Below, piece by piece: positions 9,748 to 22,900 of a DNA stretch of 64,000 bases. The DNA is from Adineta steineri (taxonomy: Eukaryota; Rotifera; Eurotatoria; Adinetida; Adinetidae): the NCBI GenBank assembly GCA_905250115.1, contig CAJNOI010000015.1:623283-687282 (forward strand). Reading direction: 5' to 3'. A program made the translations under genes and the position numbers. Position 1 is the first letter of the stretch. Each line of letters begins with the position of its first letter. Below the pieces are notes generated by a model. That model saw only the letters and a program-made list of their open reading frames with translations. It ran no database searches and had not been told where the DNA came from.

Positions 9748-12171
9748 ATGAATAACCAGCGAACAACTGCACAAGCGACATTTGAGTTTGCTGTGGTATG
9801 TTTTGAATAATGAGTTTGGTTATTTTAAAAGTTTTCCCTCTATCTCTTAATAGCCGAATTTAAAATTTTTTTTCTTTGTTTTTATAGGTCAATCGAAGAC
9901 GGTCATCATCGGTACCAGGTAAGTTTGGTGTTTGCTGTAGTAGTCATAATTTGATATTATTTAGTTATAGTTCGTGGACCTTTACTTGCTCAATCGTTAA
10001 GCCGTAACCCACCAACGTATTCAACAGTAAGAGTTTGTTTATAATTAAAAATATCGGTATATGTGCAGAATAAGCGTGCCATCACTTTATACATGTAGAA
10101 AGACAAATAAGAAAAGAAAATCTTATGGAAATAAACATATCACTCTTAATCGATTGTATTGTACAATAGTGATATGTTAATTTGCTAAGCATTTGTTTTT
10201 CTATTAAGTCTATGTATACATATATATATTCATGGTGTGCTTAGTCTGCACATATAGCGAATAATCTTTTTTTAGGTTGTAAACAAAGATGAAGTCGAAC
10301 AACAATCACAACAACAGCATCAACAGTCAACTGAACTTGTACATAAAATGCTAGTTGAACAGCAAGCACTTCAGGACGATATATTAGAAATCTTATCAAA
10401 ATCAACAGAAGCAAGGGTGTGGATGGGGGGTGGGTGTGGGTCTGAATGTAACAAAACGTTTTTTGTTTCACTCAAACACCTACACCCATAATCATGCCCA
10501 AGACCACAACCACCCACACCCACACCCTACGATTAATTATTTGTGTTGCTAGATGTCGTGCTCTTCCTTTCTTTTTTTCTTTCTCTCCTTCACACTATGT
10601 CTGTTGTTGGTGCTTTTTATTTTTTATTAATTGCTAGATTGTTTCCATAGCAGCGAGTATATATTATCTATATAAGAAACAAACACATATGAACATAGTC
10701 ATACTAATTTTTTTCCATCACCTGAATCTAAAAAAAATCAGTTATGTGTAAAGGTCAACAAATTACAGGCATTACGTCGACATATGTGAGTATTATAAAT
10801 AAAATTATTAAAGCAGTAATTAGTGAATATCTCAATAACCGTATGATAAAAGCATCTCAAAATTTCAGGGATCACTATGCTTTATAGCCTACATCTATGG
10901 TGAAATTTTCAGCTAAATCGATTTCATAAAATTTCCTTGTTAAGAAGTGAACCTATAGATTTCTCATGAGTCTTAGAAACAGAAATTTTTGTGTCAATAT
11001 AATCTCTCGATTCTAAAAATAGATCTATACCATTTGAAATTAATTGAAAACGTTCTATTTAGTTATTCGAGCCGATTTTTCTTCATACAGTCGTACTCTG
11101 TCACGTTGCTGACGCTCAGTGAACCTTAATTATTTAAAAATCTAATCATAATTAAAAAAATGCTGGATAGTTATTTTGTAGTCTCAACAGTCGTCTACAA
11201 AATATACTAATTAGTTTCGAAAGATAACGTTTAGACTCGCTGAATTTTACAATTGAAATACATGAAGTGAAAGTTAATGTCCTTTTTTACGTCACGTCGC
11301 TAACGCTACTATTTTGCCAGTAACTCCTGTGAACTAGAGTTTTTAGAGCTGATTTTTTTCAGGGTATCTTGAGTAGCCTAACATACATATAATATATAAA
11401 AATCAACTTTAAAAAAGTTCATTAGACTGAGATATATGTGTTGCATTTTTACAAAGTCATGTCACTAACAAATGATTTTGTTCGTATATACGTCTGGCCA
11501 GTCATTTTGATAATTCACAGTACTCAATTAAATTGCGTCCCTCATGACCAGTGATGCCAGATGTCTTAGTCAGAAACCGGTATTCCAATATCAATATCCG
11601 AAAAATTCCAGAAGCTTTTTTATTAAATCCGGAAAGGTTTTTAACAGTTGATTTTTAGCAACTAAAATAAATTTCTATAAACCTTGTTCTCAATTATATC
11701 ATTTATTATTTTAAAAAAACACCTTTCAATATATCAGAAGAAAATCAACATTGAAATTCAAAATATAATAAACTAAATAAATAAAAAGTATGAGCCACTG
11801 AGCCGCTATCAAATAAAATTTTTTTTTTGAATAATAACAAATAAATAAAATTTAATTCAAAAAAAATCATCTAAAATTCTGGGAAATTCAAAAAAATTGG
11901 GAGAATCCGGAATTTTTCCACAAAATCGGGAATATCTGGCAACACCGCTCATGACATCACGTGTACTAGTGCACACCAGTTAACTTCGAATAATTTTTTT
12001 TAGGTTATTAACGAACTTGAACAACAACAACATCAACAAACAATTAACCTACTCCACCAGCTATTAGCGCAACAAAAAAAGCTGCGGGAGCGCGCAAATG
12101 ATCTTATAGTAAAATTAACTCAAACTAATAAAGTAATGTATGCTCAGTTTGTAAAATTAAACGAACAATGA
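9748..12171 (+). CDS. Small Gln-rich coiled-coil protein, five exons
   Basis: Exons are 9748-9795, 9888-9918, 9965-10026, 10276-10416 and 12004-12171; all junction phases agree and the product is about 149 residues. The start ATG directly follows an acceptor-like TTGTAG. Exon 3 has two in-frame acceptors 6 bp apart (9964 or 9970). Exons 4 and 5 encode similar helical segments (V-[VI]-N-x-E, then EQQ..QQHQQ..., then L..QQ.L), so exon 5 looks like a duplicate of exon 4. Both are heptad-like and predicted to form coiled coil. The last donor is the weak GTGTGG and lies at the edge of a TGTGGG repeat, and the last intron is about 1.6 kb, far longer than usual here. No family recognised; a scaffold or dimerisation role is only a guess. 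Confidence 0.6.
10417..10532. repeat. Palindromic TGTGGG-containing repeat, copy B (intronic)
   Basis: Contains a 50 bp block (10432-10481) nearly identical to copy A at 9431-9480. It is flanked on the left by G-rich GTGTGGATGGGGGG and on the right by ACCACCCACACCCACACCC, so the whole can form a long hairpin. It lies immediately after exon 4 of the coiled-coil gene and supplies that intron's donor. Confidence 0.8.
11549..11947. mobile_element. Non-autonomous hAT-type MITE with intact 8 bp target duplication
   Basis: The left end is CAGTGATGCCAGAT (11549-11562) and the right end is the complement of CGGTGTTGCCAGAT (ending 11947), a 12 of 14 match. Both sides are flanked by the identical octamer CTCATGAC (11541-11548 and 11948-11955). 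An 8 bp duplication with CAGnG-type ends is the signature of the hAT superfamily. The 399 bp interior is AT-rich, with inverted GGGAAT/ATTCC stretches near each end, and has no transposase. It sits in the last intron of the coiled-coil gene. Confidence 0.85.
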
Positions 12172-15100
12172 AAAAAAATCATTAACTTTCTGGTCTTATT
12201 GGTTCAAATGGAACACATAATTTCTTTTGTTTTCTCGTCTCGCTTTTTTGTCATTATTACTTTCTGTTCGGTGTCATTTTTTATCTACTTGAATATGATG
12301 TTAATAAGATAGAGATAAATAAAAATAAACTATATGATTACATCCTATTTCACTATTATAATGAAATAGTTGTTTTTTATTATAACTGATAATAAGATTC
12401 AATCTTAAGTTTATTAATATAAATCGATGCATTGTAATGTTTTTTTGTTCAATCAAACATTTCCTGCAAATAATTTTAAATTCTTTTCATTGAATTATAA
12501 ATAAATGAATCGCATCTTTAAATAGATGCGATTCATTGAAGCCGATGATGGTTGACGTAACATGCGTCATGTCATATAGTAAAAATAATTGCACTTCAAA
12601 TTGAATATTGATGATTAAATCAACAGAATGGCTAGGTTCCATATATATTCCTATAAAATATATGAGATATAACACATGTTAAGCAACATAAATCATAGTT
12701 ATATTGATATAAATGACGAACATCATAAATACTATAATTCAAACAGATCTTATTATTAATTTATCTCATTATACAAAACTGTTTCTTTCCTTCAAAAAAA
12801 TGTTATGCTACATCTTTTTTTTTACATATGCCTGTTTATGATATATCTTTTATACAGTCATTATAGTGAACATCAGAAATACATACTACTATCAAGAAAG
12901 AAAAATTCATTTGTAATTCGCTTGTCATGTTACATCTGATGTGATGTAATAATTCAATTTAATGATAATTTTTTTCCATCAATCGTCAGATTATGACATC
13001 TAATGAATATATTAAACTTTGTTTTAATAATTCTTTTTCTATAATTGTTCATACATTTAGTGATTGTGTAAATAGATATATAATGTTTTAAACACAATTG
13101 ATTTTCTCTAAAATTAAAATACTTAATAATTATGTTAGATGACATTTTATATTATTAGTGTTATAGAGATATTTGAAAAAGATATTCAATAGGTAATATT
13201 ATGTATATTTGATTTCTTCTCTAACAATTTAATAAGGTATATCAATATACAATGACATTAATTATATATATTCTATTCTTAGACTATTACAAAAATATTT
13301 TTGTCTAATTCAATTTATAGATATCTTAATGAAAAAATGTCGAGATATTATTTAATTTAAATTCTCATCTGTCGAATGGTAAGAAATAAATGACATTTTT
13401 TCTACAAATAATATTGCACCTTGATTATACACATATGTGTATGTTTATTTAACATCATTCTCGTTTTTTTTCTGCTTATATGCCCTCTAGACGTCAAGAT
13501 AAGATATAAAAAGGTTTTAAATCGATACATCATGATGGATTTTTTCAATATGATTTTTTTTGTTAATAACGTCGTGTGTCTAATAAAGACTGATCGGTAA
13601 GCAACTTGATCTCGGGACTATATATATTGATGCGTAGAATTGAAATAACATACCGTGCTCACGTCAGCACTGTTATTGATGCTTCTTTTCCATTGACAAA
13701 CGACAGACACTATTAGGTAGAATGTTATATAGGCATACCGGCCTTCACACAACTACTAGTATCAAGGCTTAATAACACACACACACACACTTATATATAT
13801 ATATATATGTATGTATATTTTTTTTTCTGTTTGATTTTTTTCTTTGATTTATCTTGAACCTATTTTTTGTTTTGTATTGTTGAAAAAGAAAAGAAAGATG
13901 AAGAACTTGTGAATAAATACCAATATGGTTTATGTCGTCAATCATTCAGTCAATCAATAGACTAGTAAAAATAACTAATCCTATTCAATTTGCATTGAAT
14001 TTATCCTTCGTATACAGCTCATCTTAAGTGTCCATCCGTCTAAGTCATTTGTTGGTCAACTGATTAGAATAGAAAGAAAAAAGAGAAAAAGAAAAAAAAG
14101 AATTGAGCACTCATTCGATTGTCTAGCTAGAGTGCATAAACAAAATAAAATTGCGTACATGCGCCCTATTGACTCATTTGCATACGGACCATAGGAAAGC
14201 AGTAATCGTATAATTAGTTTATATAGTCTATATGTGTAAATATATATATATATATATATGTTCCTTTATTTCTATTTTGAATATCTATTGTGTAAGTAAA
14301 ATGAGGTGAGAGTACTCTCTTATATCTGTTTAGATAGTAATGGTTTGAGAAAGAAAGATCAATCGTCATCCTTTCAAATAGCATCTGTCTGTTTGTCTTT
14401 CAGCAATTGCTAGCAATAGACAAAAGGTGGAAATGAATGTTATAGTTTGTATGTTTGTCCTCCCTCTTCTTGCCATATTCTATACAGATTGCATGGTGCC
14501 CAGCCCAGTTTGTTCTCTTCTTTTTTTTCCTACTCTTCTTAAGGCTATGTGGTGTAAGAAGACAGAGAATGGCGATCATCACGTCATGTTTGATGTCACT
14601 ATAGAGATTTATATCGGAGTACCCCCTCGATTCCTTTGGTCGACAAGCTTGTATTGTCCGTTCTCGTTCATCATTATTCGTCTCTTTCTTTTTTTAATGT
14701 CTGACATGCGAAAGAGAGAGAAGAAGAAAGAACCGATTCTATCGTTTCGTGTACATTCTCGATTGGCCATCGCTAACACAAGGCCATCACATCATGTTCC
14801 CTTTAGCCAGCTACTCATTTATTCATTTTTTTTTATCAAATGAACGAATGAATTACTCGTAACCAGCTAACAATAATAATATAGAAATAAACATAAGGTT
14901 TGTTATAGATTTTTTGATGAATCATTATTCTTTCATTTGTATTTAGTGAAGAGTTGAAGGTTTTGTCATTATTCACTCTGTACTTTAACTAATAATAAGT
15001 GAGTAGTCGAAACAGAATGATAGACATAACTAGAGAAAGCCACTCGAAAGAGACCATAAGACAACCGCTATATATTTATATATGTATATCGGTCATGATC

Positions 15101-16914
15101 TAACTATGAATTATGCTGACTAACAATTGCCTTTTTTCTCTCTTGTAGTAAATATACACACATATATATATATTCAGAAGGGTCCGTCATCTGTTCTCAT
15201 TGTTAGGTAGCCAAGCTGATGTATAGAGAACGCTTCATAATAAGAAAGAGGAGCCGTTAAATATCTTTCTGTTATATACGTGGTGACCAACCATCGCTTA
15301 TGATAAATATGTTTGAAGATGACGGTTTGATGTGTACGGATGTAAGTATGCGAACATTTTCTCATTCATACTTACATCATCATACTGCTTCGCAATGAAT
15401 GGTAGTGGTCTGTTGTCATTATCGTCGCTTTTCGGGGACATACTCCTTCGTTATGTTCGTCCCTTCATTTAGATATATGTGTAATAAACGAGCGTTTGAA
15501 AAGAATATACTCGTATACATCGTGACAAAATGTGATTGATCTCTATGCGTATACAAACGTTTAATACAAGGTGTGTGTGCTCTATATATGTGTGTGTATA
15601 TATACATATACACATATATATGGAGAGAGATATGCATTTATGTATATACAATATAGAAGCAAGATTGTCTTTTTCGTATGTTTGTCGATTGTGTAGCACA
15701 TGTTGCTTCCGTTATAAATATTTGTTGATAATCATGTTCTATTCTTTTCGATATAGCAGCACAATAGAAGACGCATTGCTACCTTAACCATTATACTTCA
15801 TCATCAAGTATATATTTCTCACGTGAAAATTTATATAATAATCGTTTGCTTTTCTTTTCGTATGTTAGAAGTCAAGTCGAAAGAGTAACTCAATCGTTTT
15901 TATTTCTTTATTTCTTTTTCTTTTCTTTCTCTGCTCTTTTTTTTTGCTTCAGGGCCAGTAGTATATGAACAAAAGAAAAAAAAGTAAAACTACTCGAATT
16001 AGAACAACATATATTCTTGATCGTTAATCCTCTCATAAATTCTATCAAAGTTCATTGTCGTATATATCAATTTATTCGGACGCTCAAGGTTCTACCTATC
16101 AAAATGTCAATCGTCATATATTTCTGTAGTGACTGATCTAATACATGCGCATGTAGACGGCGAGACCAAATTCTTTCTGCTTTTTCTCTTCCTTCTTGTT
16201 ACTATACTGTTATTGTTATTATCCCTGCTGGTAAGTCTATTTCGAAGTGTGATCTATTGTCTTATTCACATAAAGGCTCAAAAAGGTTAACTAAAATGTG
16301 ATTTCATGTCGTGGCAGTGATTGTTCATTGTTATTCTTCTCAGTTTCTTTCTTTCTTCTCTTAATCGATTATGCGATTGATGCTAGTTGCTAGAATTGTT
16401 GACCTTTTCAATGTTCAAAACGGTTAGTAACATGTTTCTACATATGTTTAGTTAGATATATTCCTAGAATTCATTAACACGTCTTTTCAACTATCTGTTA
16501 GTAGGACAATATCGATCAATACTGACTCTTTTGGTTTTTTTTATCAACCTTGATTGAAGGCTGTCGCCTGTCGTGCTATATTCTCCATATCATCTCAGTT
16601 TTTCTTTCTTTCTTTGTATATGTTTCATTTTGTCTTCGTAAGAAAATTTAGTTATATAGACAATTGTTGCATCATATCTTAATCGTTCACAGTAACATTC
16701 AGATCAATTCATCAAACGATCTTATTTGATCATTACATGCATTGGCACCCACTGTGTCATTTCTATCTTGCTGGCAATGATGACATCATCATTATCATCG
16801 TATTCTTCTTCTTCTTCTCCTCTCTTTTTTTTCTTGCCCATCATCAATATTAATACCATATAAATTTACACACTTGTTTGACCGTAACTTTTTTTTTGTA
16901 TTATTACATTGTAG
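12172..16914. other. Long AT-rich intergenic region
   Basis: No gene with consistent splicing was found over 4.7 kb. It holds a CA/TA microsatellite (about 13773-13808), another TA run (about 14243-14260), and T-rich pyrimidine tracts towards 16.9 kb that probably belong to 5' introns or the promoter of the SH2 gene. The + strand frame 14427-14843 has low-complexity, non-conserved-looking translation and is not annotated. Confidence 0.4.
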
Positions 16915-16922
16915 GTGATGGT

Positions 16923-18932
16923 ATGTCGACTGTATGTTGTTTAACTATGCCATCAAATCATTATTCATTAGCATCAACATCATTTCTTTCGAGCACTATT
17001 AATAACAGAGAAGAGCAACAGAAACAAGTGGAGAACGACGAAGCGGAAAATTATAGTATGATTTCGAATGAAAATGTATCGTCAATGACATATAAAAATA
17101 AATTACCAATGTGTACTCGAATCTTACAAGAGCAACAACAACAACAACAACAACAGCACCAGCCATCGTTGGTACTAGTTGCTGAAGAAAACGAAATATT
17201 CGATACGGATAATAATAGACTTCTTCTCCCTTGTTCGACACGTTCACTTAAAAGACGTACTAGTTTTTTTGATAAAGGCCGTGATTGGGTAAGTATTATC
17301 TTTCATTTTCTATATTAATATTTATTAATATTTAGGCACGACGTTTCATGACACTTCATCGAGATCGTCGTAATACGACATCAAACGAAAAGATTCGTGA
17401 AACATGTTCTCAATTAAATAAAACAAAATCTCATCATGAATTTTTACATAATCATTCGAAAAGTTTTGATGAAGATGGTTATTTATCACCTATGGAAATC
17501 AAAGCTAAAGTAAGAAAAATTCTGTACATATTATAATACTTTCTTAATCATCTTTTATAGCTTGATAATATTTCTCGAGAAAATCATTTATTTCATCATC
17601 AATCACTTTCGAAATTATCAACAAATGCTCGACAACAATTAATTGTTTATTCTCATAGTAGTTCTGATATATCCCATCCTGTTTATCGTTGTCATGGTCC
17701 TATTATGCGATCATCTACACCACAATGTACTTGCCATCATCATCAACAACAACAACACCCACAGCAACAACAGCACTTATGCACTAAATCTTTTATTTCA
17801 GAATTTGATAAATCTCTTTCAATTGTTGATTACATTGATTTTGATGTATCTGAAGAATCATCATCATCAGCATCATTCACATCAAAACAAAATGATGCTG
17901 ATGATGATCCACTTGATGATCTAAGATATCTATTTGACGATAATAATAATAATAATAATAATAAACAACAAAATGGAAGTTTTATTCGACGTACACCACG
18001 TCGTTCAACGAATACATCATCAATATCAGCTGATTCTGGTTATTGTGATATACCCATGTCATCATCAAAATTTATACCTGTACATTTAATATCATGTACA
18101 TTAATACCGGTGAATGTTACACGAACAGACTCGATGGATATACGTTGTTTAACATGTACATGTCCATCAGTACCAGCAACATATTTTTCTAATAAAACAG
18201 AACGTCGACGACGAAAATCTTCTGCACATTCATCAGGTTCACAATTTCAAGGAACTTATTCTCGACAACATCTAGATATAATTGAGAATGAGATAAACAA
18301 TCATTGTTCATGTAATAATAAATATTATTCTACAATGACAATATGTCCTACATTATCTTTATCCTCGCCAATGGAAACAAAATCTATAACAAAAATAGAT
18401 GTTAATTATAAAAATGATTATTACAATAAACAACAACATAAAAAATATTTAAGAAAAAAACGAACAAATCTTTCAAAGTCTGTTTATTTATATAAAAATA
18501 AAGAACTATCTTTTTTCTTCTATAGACTCTCAACAACTGCTGATGATTTAACATCTGTAATACGTTGGTATAGACCAAATCTATCAAGGTAAATAAAATC
18601 ATTTCTATATTTATTTTAATAAATGTATATATTGAAGAGATGCAATGTATCATGTTCTTCAACAAGCTGATTATGGTGCATTTATTTTACGCAAGAGTAC
18701 AACTCATCCAGATTGCTATGCTCTATCTGTTAAAGTACCAAAATTTGCACATGAATCATCTGTAGTTCATTATCTGATTGAAAAAATTACTAATCAGCAG
18801 AATATTGCTAGTTATCGTATTAAAGGAACAATAAAACAATTTCCAACACTTCTTTCTTTATTAACTCATCATTCAGTTATGCCAGAAATTTTACCAATAA
18901 CACTTAATCTTAATGAAATAAGTTCTGTTTGA
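16923..18932 (+). CDS. SH2-domain protein with tensin-like SH2
   Basis: Four exons: 16923-17288, 17336-17509, 17561-18588 and 18638-18932, with 47-51 bp introns; 620 residues. Residues 1-510 are mostly disordered and include a poly-Gln run, His/Gln stretches, an Asn run and Ser-rich segments. The C-terminal SH2 domain (about 516-620) starts WYRPNLSR, has the phosphotyrosine-binding motif GAFILRKS (Arg541 is the beta-B5 arginine), then HYLIEK, and ends LLTHHSVMPEILPITLNL. That ending closely follows the tensin SH2 pattern (HS..P..LP..L). Unlike tensin there is no PTB domain after it and no phosphatase/C2 region before it. It probably docks phosphotyrosine proteins at adhesion or signalling complexes. 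An acceptor-like TTGTAG at 16914 precedes the start. Confidence 0.85.
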
Positions 18933-19528
18933 TAAGTCATAGTTTATATATTTCTGTGTAGGAACAGTGAACGAAATATATGTATATGTTTCTGTTTTTG
19001 TTTTATTGTTTTTTTTTATATTGACAAATTTGTCTGCTGTGTGTGTTTATTTGTGCTTTAAAAGAAAGAAAAGAACTACTAGTTTCATTTGAAATTAAAT
19101 TTTTTCAATAAGTAGAATAATTATATATTCAACCATCAATGAAAGATAAATAATGTTTTTAGAAAAGTTTCGATTTTTGTTATGAAGTATGATCAAATTA
19201 TGGTAATTATCGAATATTCGATAAATTTCTTTGAAATGAATCGTTATAGACAACTTCTACAAAACTAGCATGTCGCTCATGATCACGATACTGATTTTCA
19301 CAAGTATATTAGAATCATCAAATGAGGAGATATATTATTATATAATATTTACATTTTTGTTACTTTACTGTACGTTGCTTAAGTAATTATATATATATAG
19401 CAATAAGTTTAGTTAATCTTTTATTGAAAACACATGAAAGACTCGTATATATATTAACAAAGAAAAAAAGACGAAAATAACGAGAGATTATCGTATAATA
19501 CAATGCTATCGTATATCAAAATAAAATA
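18933..19528. other. 3' flanks of two convergent genes
   Basis: Lies between the SH2 gene (+) and the single-pass membrane protein gene (-). It is AT-rich with candidate AATAAA-like signals on both strands. Nothing else seen. Confidence 0.4.
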
Positions 19529-19915
19529 TTATGTAATAGTTGCTAAACGAAATTCTGGTTCTTTTTGTAATAGACCATCTTCATTTATGATTGTTACATT
19601 AACGAATCCATCATTATATGATTCATATTCTGAATCTCGTCGTAAACCAGTACGTTCAATAAAACGTGGATTTGTATTTCTCATTCGTGTTAATGATGAC
19701 CATTTTTCTAACACACGATGACGACGTTGAATACCAATAACTATAAGAAGAACTATACCAATTGCTACACATGCTATTGGTATTGCATATGATAAAATAT
19801 ATTTCATATCATTATCATTAGAAGATTGTGTTGTATGAGTCAAATATGAATTGACAATTGTTGTTGTTGTCGATATGTTTTGAATATTTTGCAGCAGTTT
19901 ATTGTCACTATTCAT
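19529..19915 (-). CDS. Small single-pass membrane protein, unrecognised
   Basis: An intronless minus-strand frame of 128 residues. I start it at the ATG at 19915 (MNSDNKLLQN) rather than the in-frame TTG 12 bp upstream. The N-terminal third is Thr/Asn/Ser-rich with possible N-glycosylation sites (NIS). One clear transmembrane helix follows (YILSYAIPIACVAIGIVLLI), then a basic stop-transfer QRRHR and a cytosolic tail of about 60 residues with ESYNDGF and a charged end. No signal peptide, so a type III-like topology with the N-terminus outside is likely. Function unknown. The codon pattern supports a real gene. Confidence 0.65.
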   Translation of the reverse strand: MNSDNKLLQNIQNISTTTTIVNSYLTHTTQSSNDNDMKYILSYAIPIACVAIGIVLLIVIGIQRRHRVLEKWSSLTRMRNTNPRFIERTGLRRDSEYESYNDGFVNVTIINEDGLLQKEPEFRLATIT

Positions 19916-22900
19916 CTTAATATGCAATAAGATAATATAGAAAAAAATGTTTATAAAATGAAAGACGTAAAAAAACTGCTATTATATCATGTTGGCTGAG
20001 AGATATCATTTCTCTCTCTTTATCTAATGTCAGTTTTTCTTTGTTCTTCATATTGTTTTAAAATGATGAAAGATGTAATTGTCACCTTAAGCAAAGTTGA
20101 TTACATATGACAATTTTGTTATTGTCATGATGTGATAAGTATTTATTTTTTGTCATTATAGTTTTTCAATTTTTTTTTTTTCTCGTTCTATGAAAAAAAA
20201 AGTTTACTGCGTGATATATTAACTGGACTTTACTTTTTAATGCTAAAAGATCTTTTTTATTATTCATTGTCATGATCTAAATATATGATGTCGTATAGTT
20301 CTTGCACACCTTGCTCGAAAGATTATTTGAATCAAGGTATATTTTGATGTTTGTTATAAGTTAACTATGACGCACTTTATCACCTTGTACATAAGTGCAG
20401 AATTATCAGAAAAGATATAAGTTCATGACGATTTTATTAAATGACTATTGAAAAGTTTGGAAAATCTAGGTATAAGTTTAGAGTTTATCTGACGAGAAAG
20501 GTCTCTTCAATGCTTGATTATCTATAGTAAAAACAAATATTATCGTATGCAGTTAATTATGCTAATTTGAATTAATTATCAGAATCCTAGCAATCATTAT
20601 ATCTTTCAAGATGTGTTGTTATAACCATCGATCTGTTTCTGATAAGGACAATTTCTTATGAACAGCTTATTATATATTACTAGATGAAATGTTCATAAAA
20701 GATAGATTTTATAGATACTTCAACGTTAAGTTTTTAGTAATAAAATGCCTTGTGCGACGGACAGAAGAAAAAGATTTAATATACAATACATAGGTTACAT
20801 CAGGAAATGTGAATTCTAAATTGACACCTTGCAACTTTAATTTATTTTATAGGTAAAAATACATTAGTATAATGACAGATTTAAAAATGAAGTATTTAAT
20901 AAAAAATGAGTTACTATGGATATTTTATCTACTTTTACGTAATCGCTTGATAACAATTACCCTTATCAGAACAGAATTAAAAGTTATCATATGGAGAAAA
21001 CCAAGGTCGATTAGCAGATGTAAATTTATTCTTTAGAACTATTATAATGAAATACATAAATTTCTACATATTTTTATTGTTTAGACTGACAATAACTCAA
21101 TGCCTAAATATTACAAAAACATCAACATTAATTTTCCACAGTAAACTATCGTTTATATCTACTTGTTATAAGATATAAATTACATTAAAAAAATCTACTA
21201 AAGATTAAATTTCTCTGTTTCTTCTCACAGCTTAATTCGTAATCGAATCTTAATCTGTCTCTGATACATTTTAAGTTTCTTTTTTATTTAAAACACGTAC
21301 AGTCATTTTTCGATACAAAAATTCAAAAAAAAAGAAGTTGATTATATGATAAACTTTGTATTCATATCGGAAGAAAGAAACCGTAAGAAACTTGATCTAA
21401 ATATAATTTATGTTTATATAAATCCATCAATACTTCAAGCTGATGTGAAATTAAACAAAAGTACATAGTTTTATATATGCAAATTTATGTATATTTATTT
21501 GCATGTATTTCATTCGAGATAAATAATATACATGGAAGAAATCTTTCTTTTGGAATTAAACTAACTTTCTTTTAATCGTTTAAATAATGTTATATAATAA
21601 ATCTTCTTCAAGGATATCATTTTTCTTTGAGTTAAAACATGTGCAAATAATGGTAATCAAATATATTTATTCACGTTCAATAATAAATTATCATTCGCTT
21701 TTTTTCTTTTTTTACATTAAATTATATCATTTTATGATAAATAAAACGATAATATAAATTGTTAATTCAAATTCAATGGCTTTCTCTCTCATTGACAACA
21801 GTTTTAATCCTTTTTTTTTTTGCCTCTCTTTTTTTTCTTTTTCTTTTTTTTTGTCGTTCTCTAATATGTGAGTGTACTTCAACACTTCTTTCCTCCCTAT
21901 CGTCCTTATTTTTTTTTCTTTATTCCTACACGTGTCAAGAAAAAACTTAGGATGGAATATGTAGAATCTTGCCGTTGTCGACATCGTCATTGCATCCGAA
22001 ATTGAGTTATACAACAAGAAAAAAAAAATAATATGATCAATTCCATTGACCTTTCAGTTCACATCAATGGTCGATAGTATGTATGTTCGGTTTTTTTCGG
22101 ACAGTTTGAACGGAATGAATTGAAAATGATCGCAAGTTTCATTTAATTATCTTTTTTTTTCTCTTTGTTTGATCTCTGATCTTTTTGCGTAACATGTTGT
22201 ACTATTTCGAATGAAAAGGTAATTCATATTTTGTCTCAAAGTGTACGTGAAGAGTTTCATTACTCACTTTTATTCTATCGAAGTACGCAGGTATAAATAG
22301 TTTCCTTCAATTTTTTTTTCTTCTCTCCCTATCGCTGCGTTTTTTTTTATTATTAACACCGGCGTACATTAAAAAAAAAGAAGCAACTCAAATGACTATA
22401 TGTAGAAATTGTGTGGCGAGTGGGTGTTATTAAATGACAAGACTGGTAGAAAAAAATGTAATTTTTCTTTTTGTTTTTTCTTCATCATCATGGATGACAT
22501 ATTTTACAAATAGTTTCTTCTTTTTTTTCTTCTCATCCGTGTACAGTCAATGTTCATCATATGGCTGATTGGGCATCCTGAAGGACAAAACTGTTTATGA
22601 ATATGTATTAGAGATAAAAAAAAAGCCATTCATTACTGTACGGAAGGCTTGAGCGGTATAAACGTAGAACAACGGGTAAGGTGACATTCATTTTCTTGGT
22701 GACCCTCGGACAATACAATCGAAAGAAAAAGAGAACATGAACTCTATACGTGTATGTCACCCACAAAAAAAAAGTAGGAGTGTTTTTGTTCATTGAACAA
22801 TATGAGAGAAAGAAAGAAAAGGTACAGATGTGTACACGATGTTTATTCATCGAGATGAGAATGAACCATAGAGAAGAGAAAGAGGAAACAGCAGCAAAAA

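Noticed and set aside
14427-14843. Plus-strand frame of 138 codons
   Set aside because: Starts at a non-ATG-supported site in T-rich DNA; hydrophobic low-complexity translation, no splice context, no family features.
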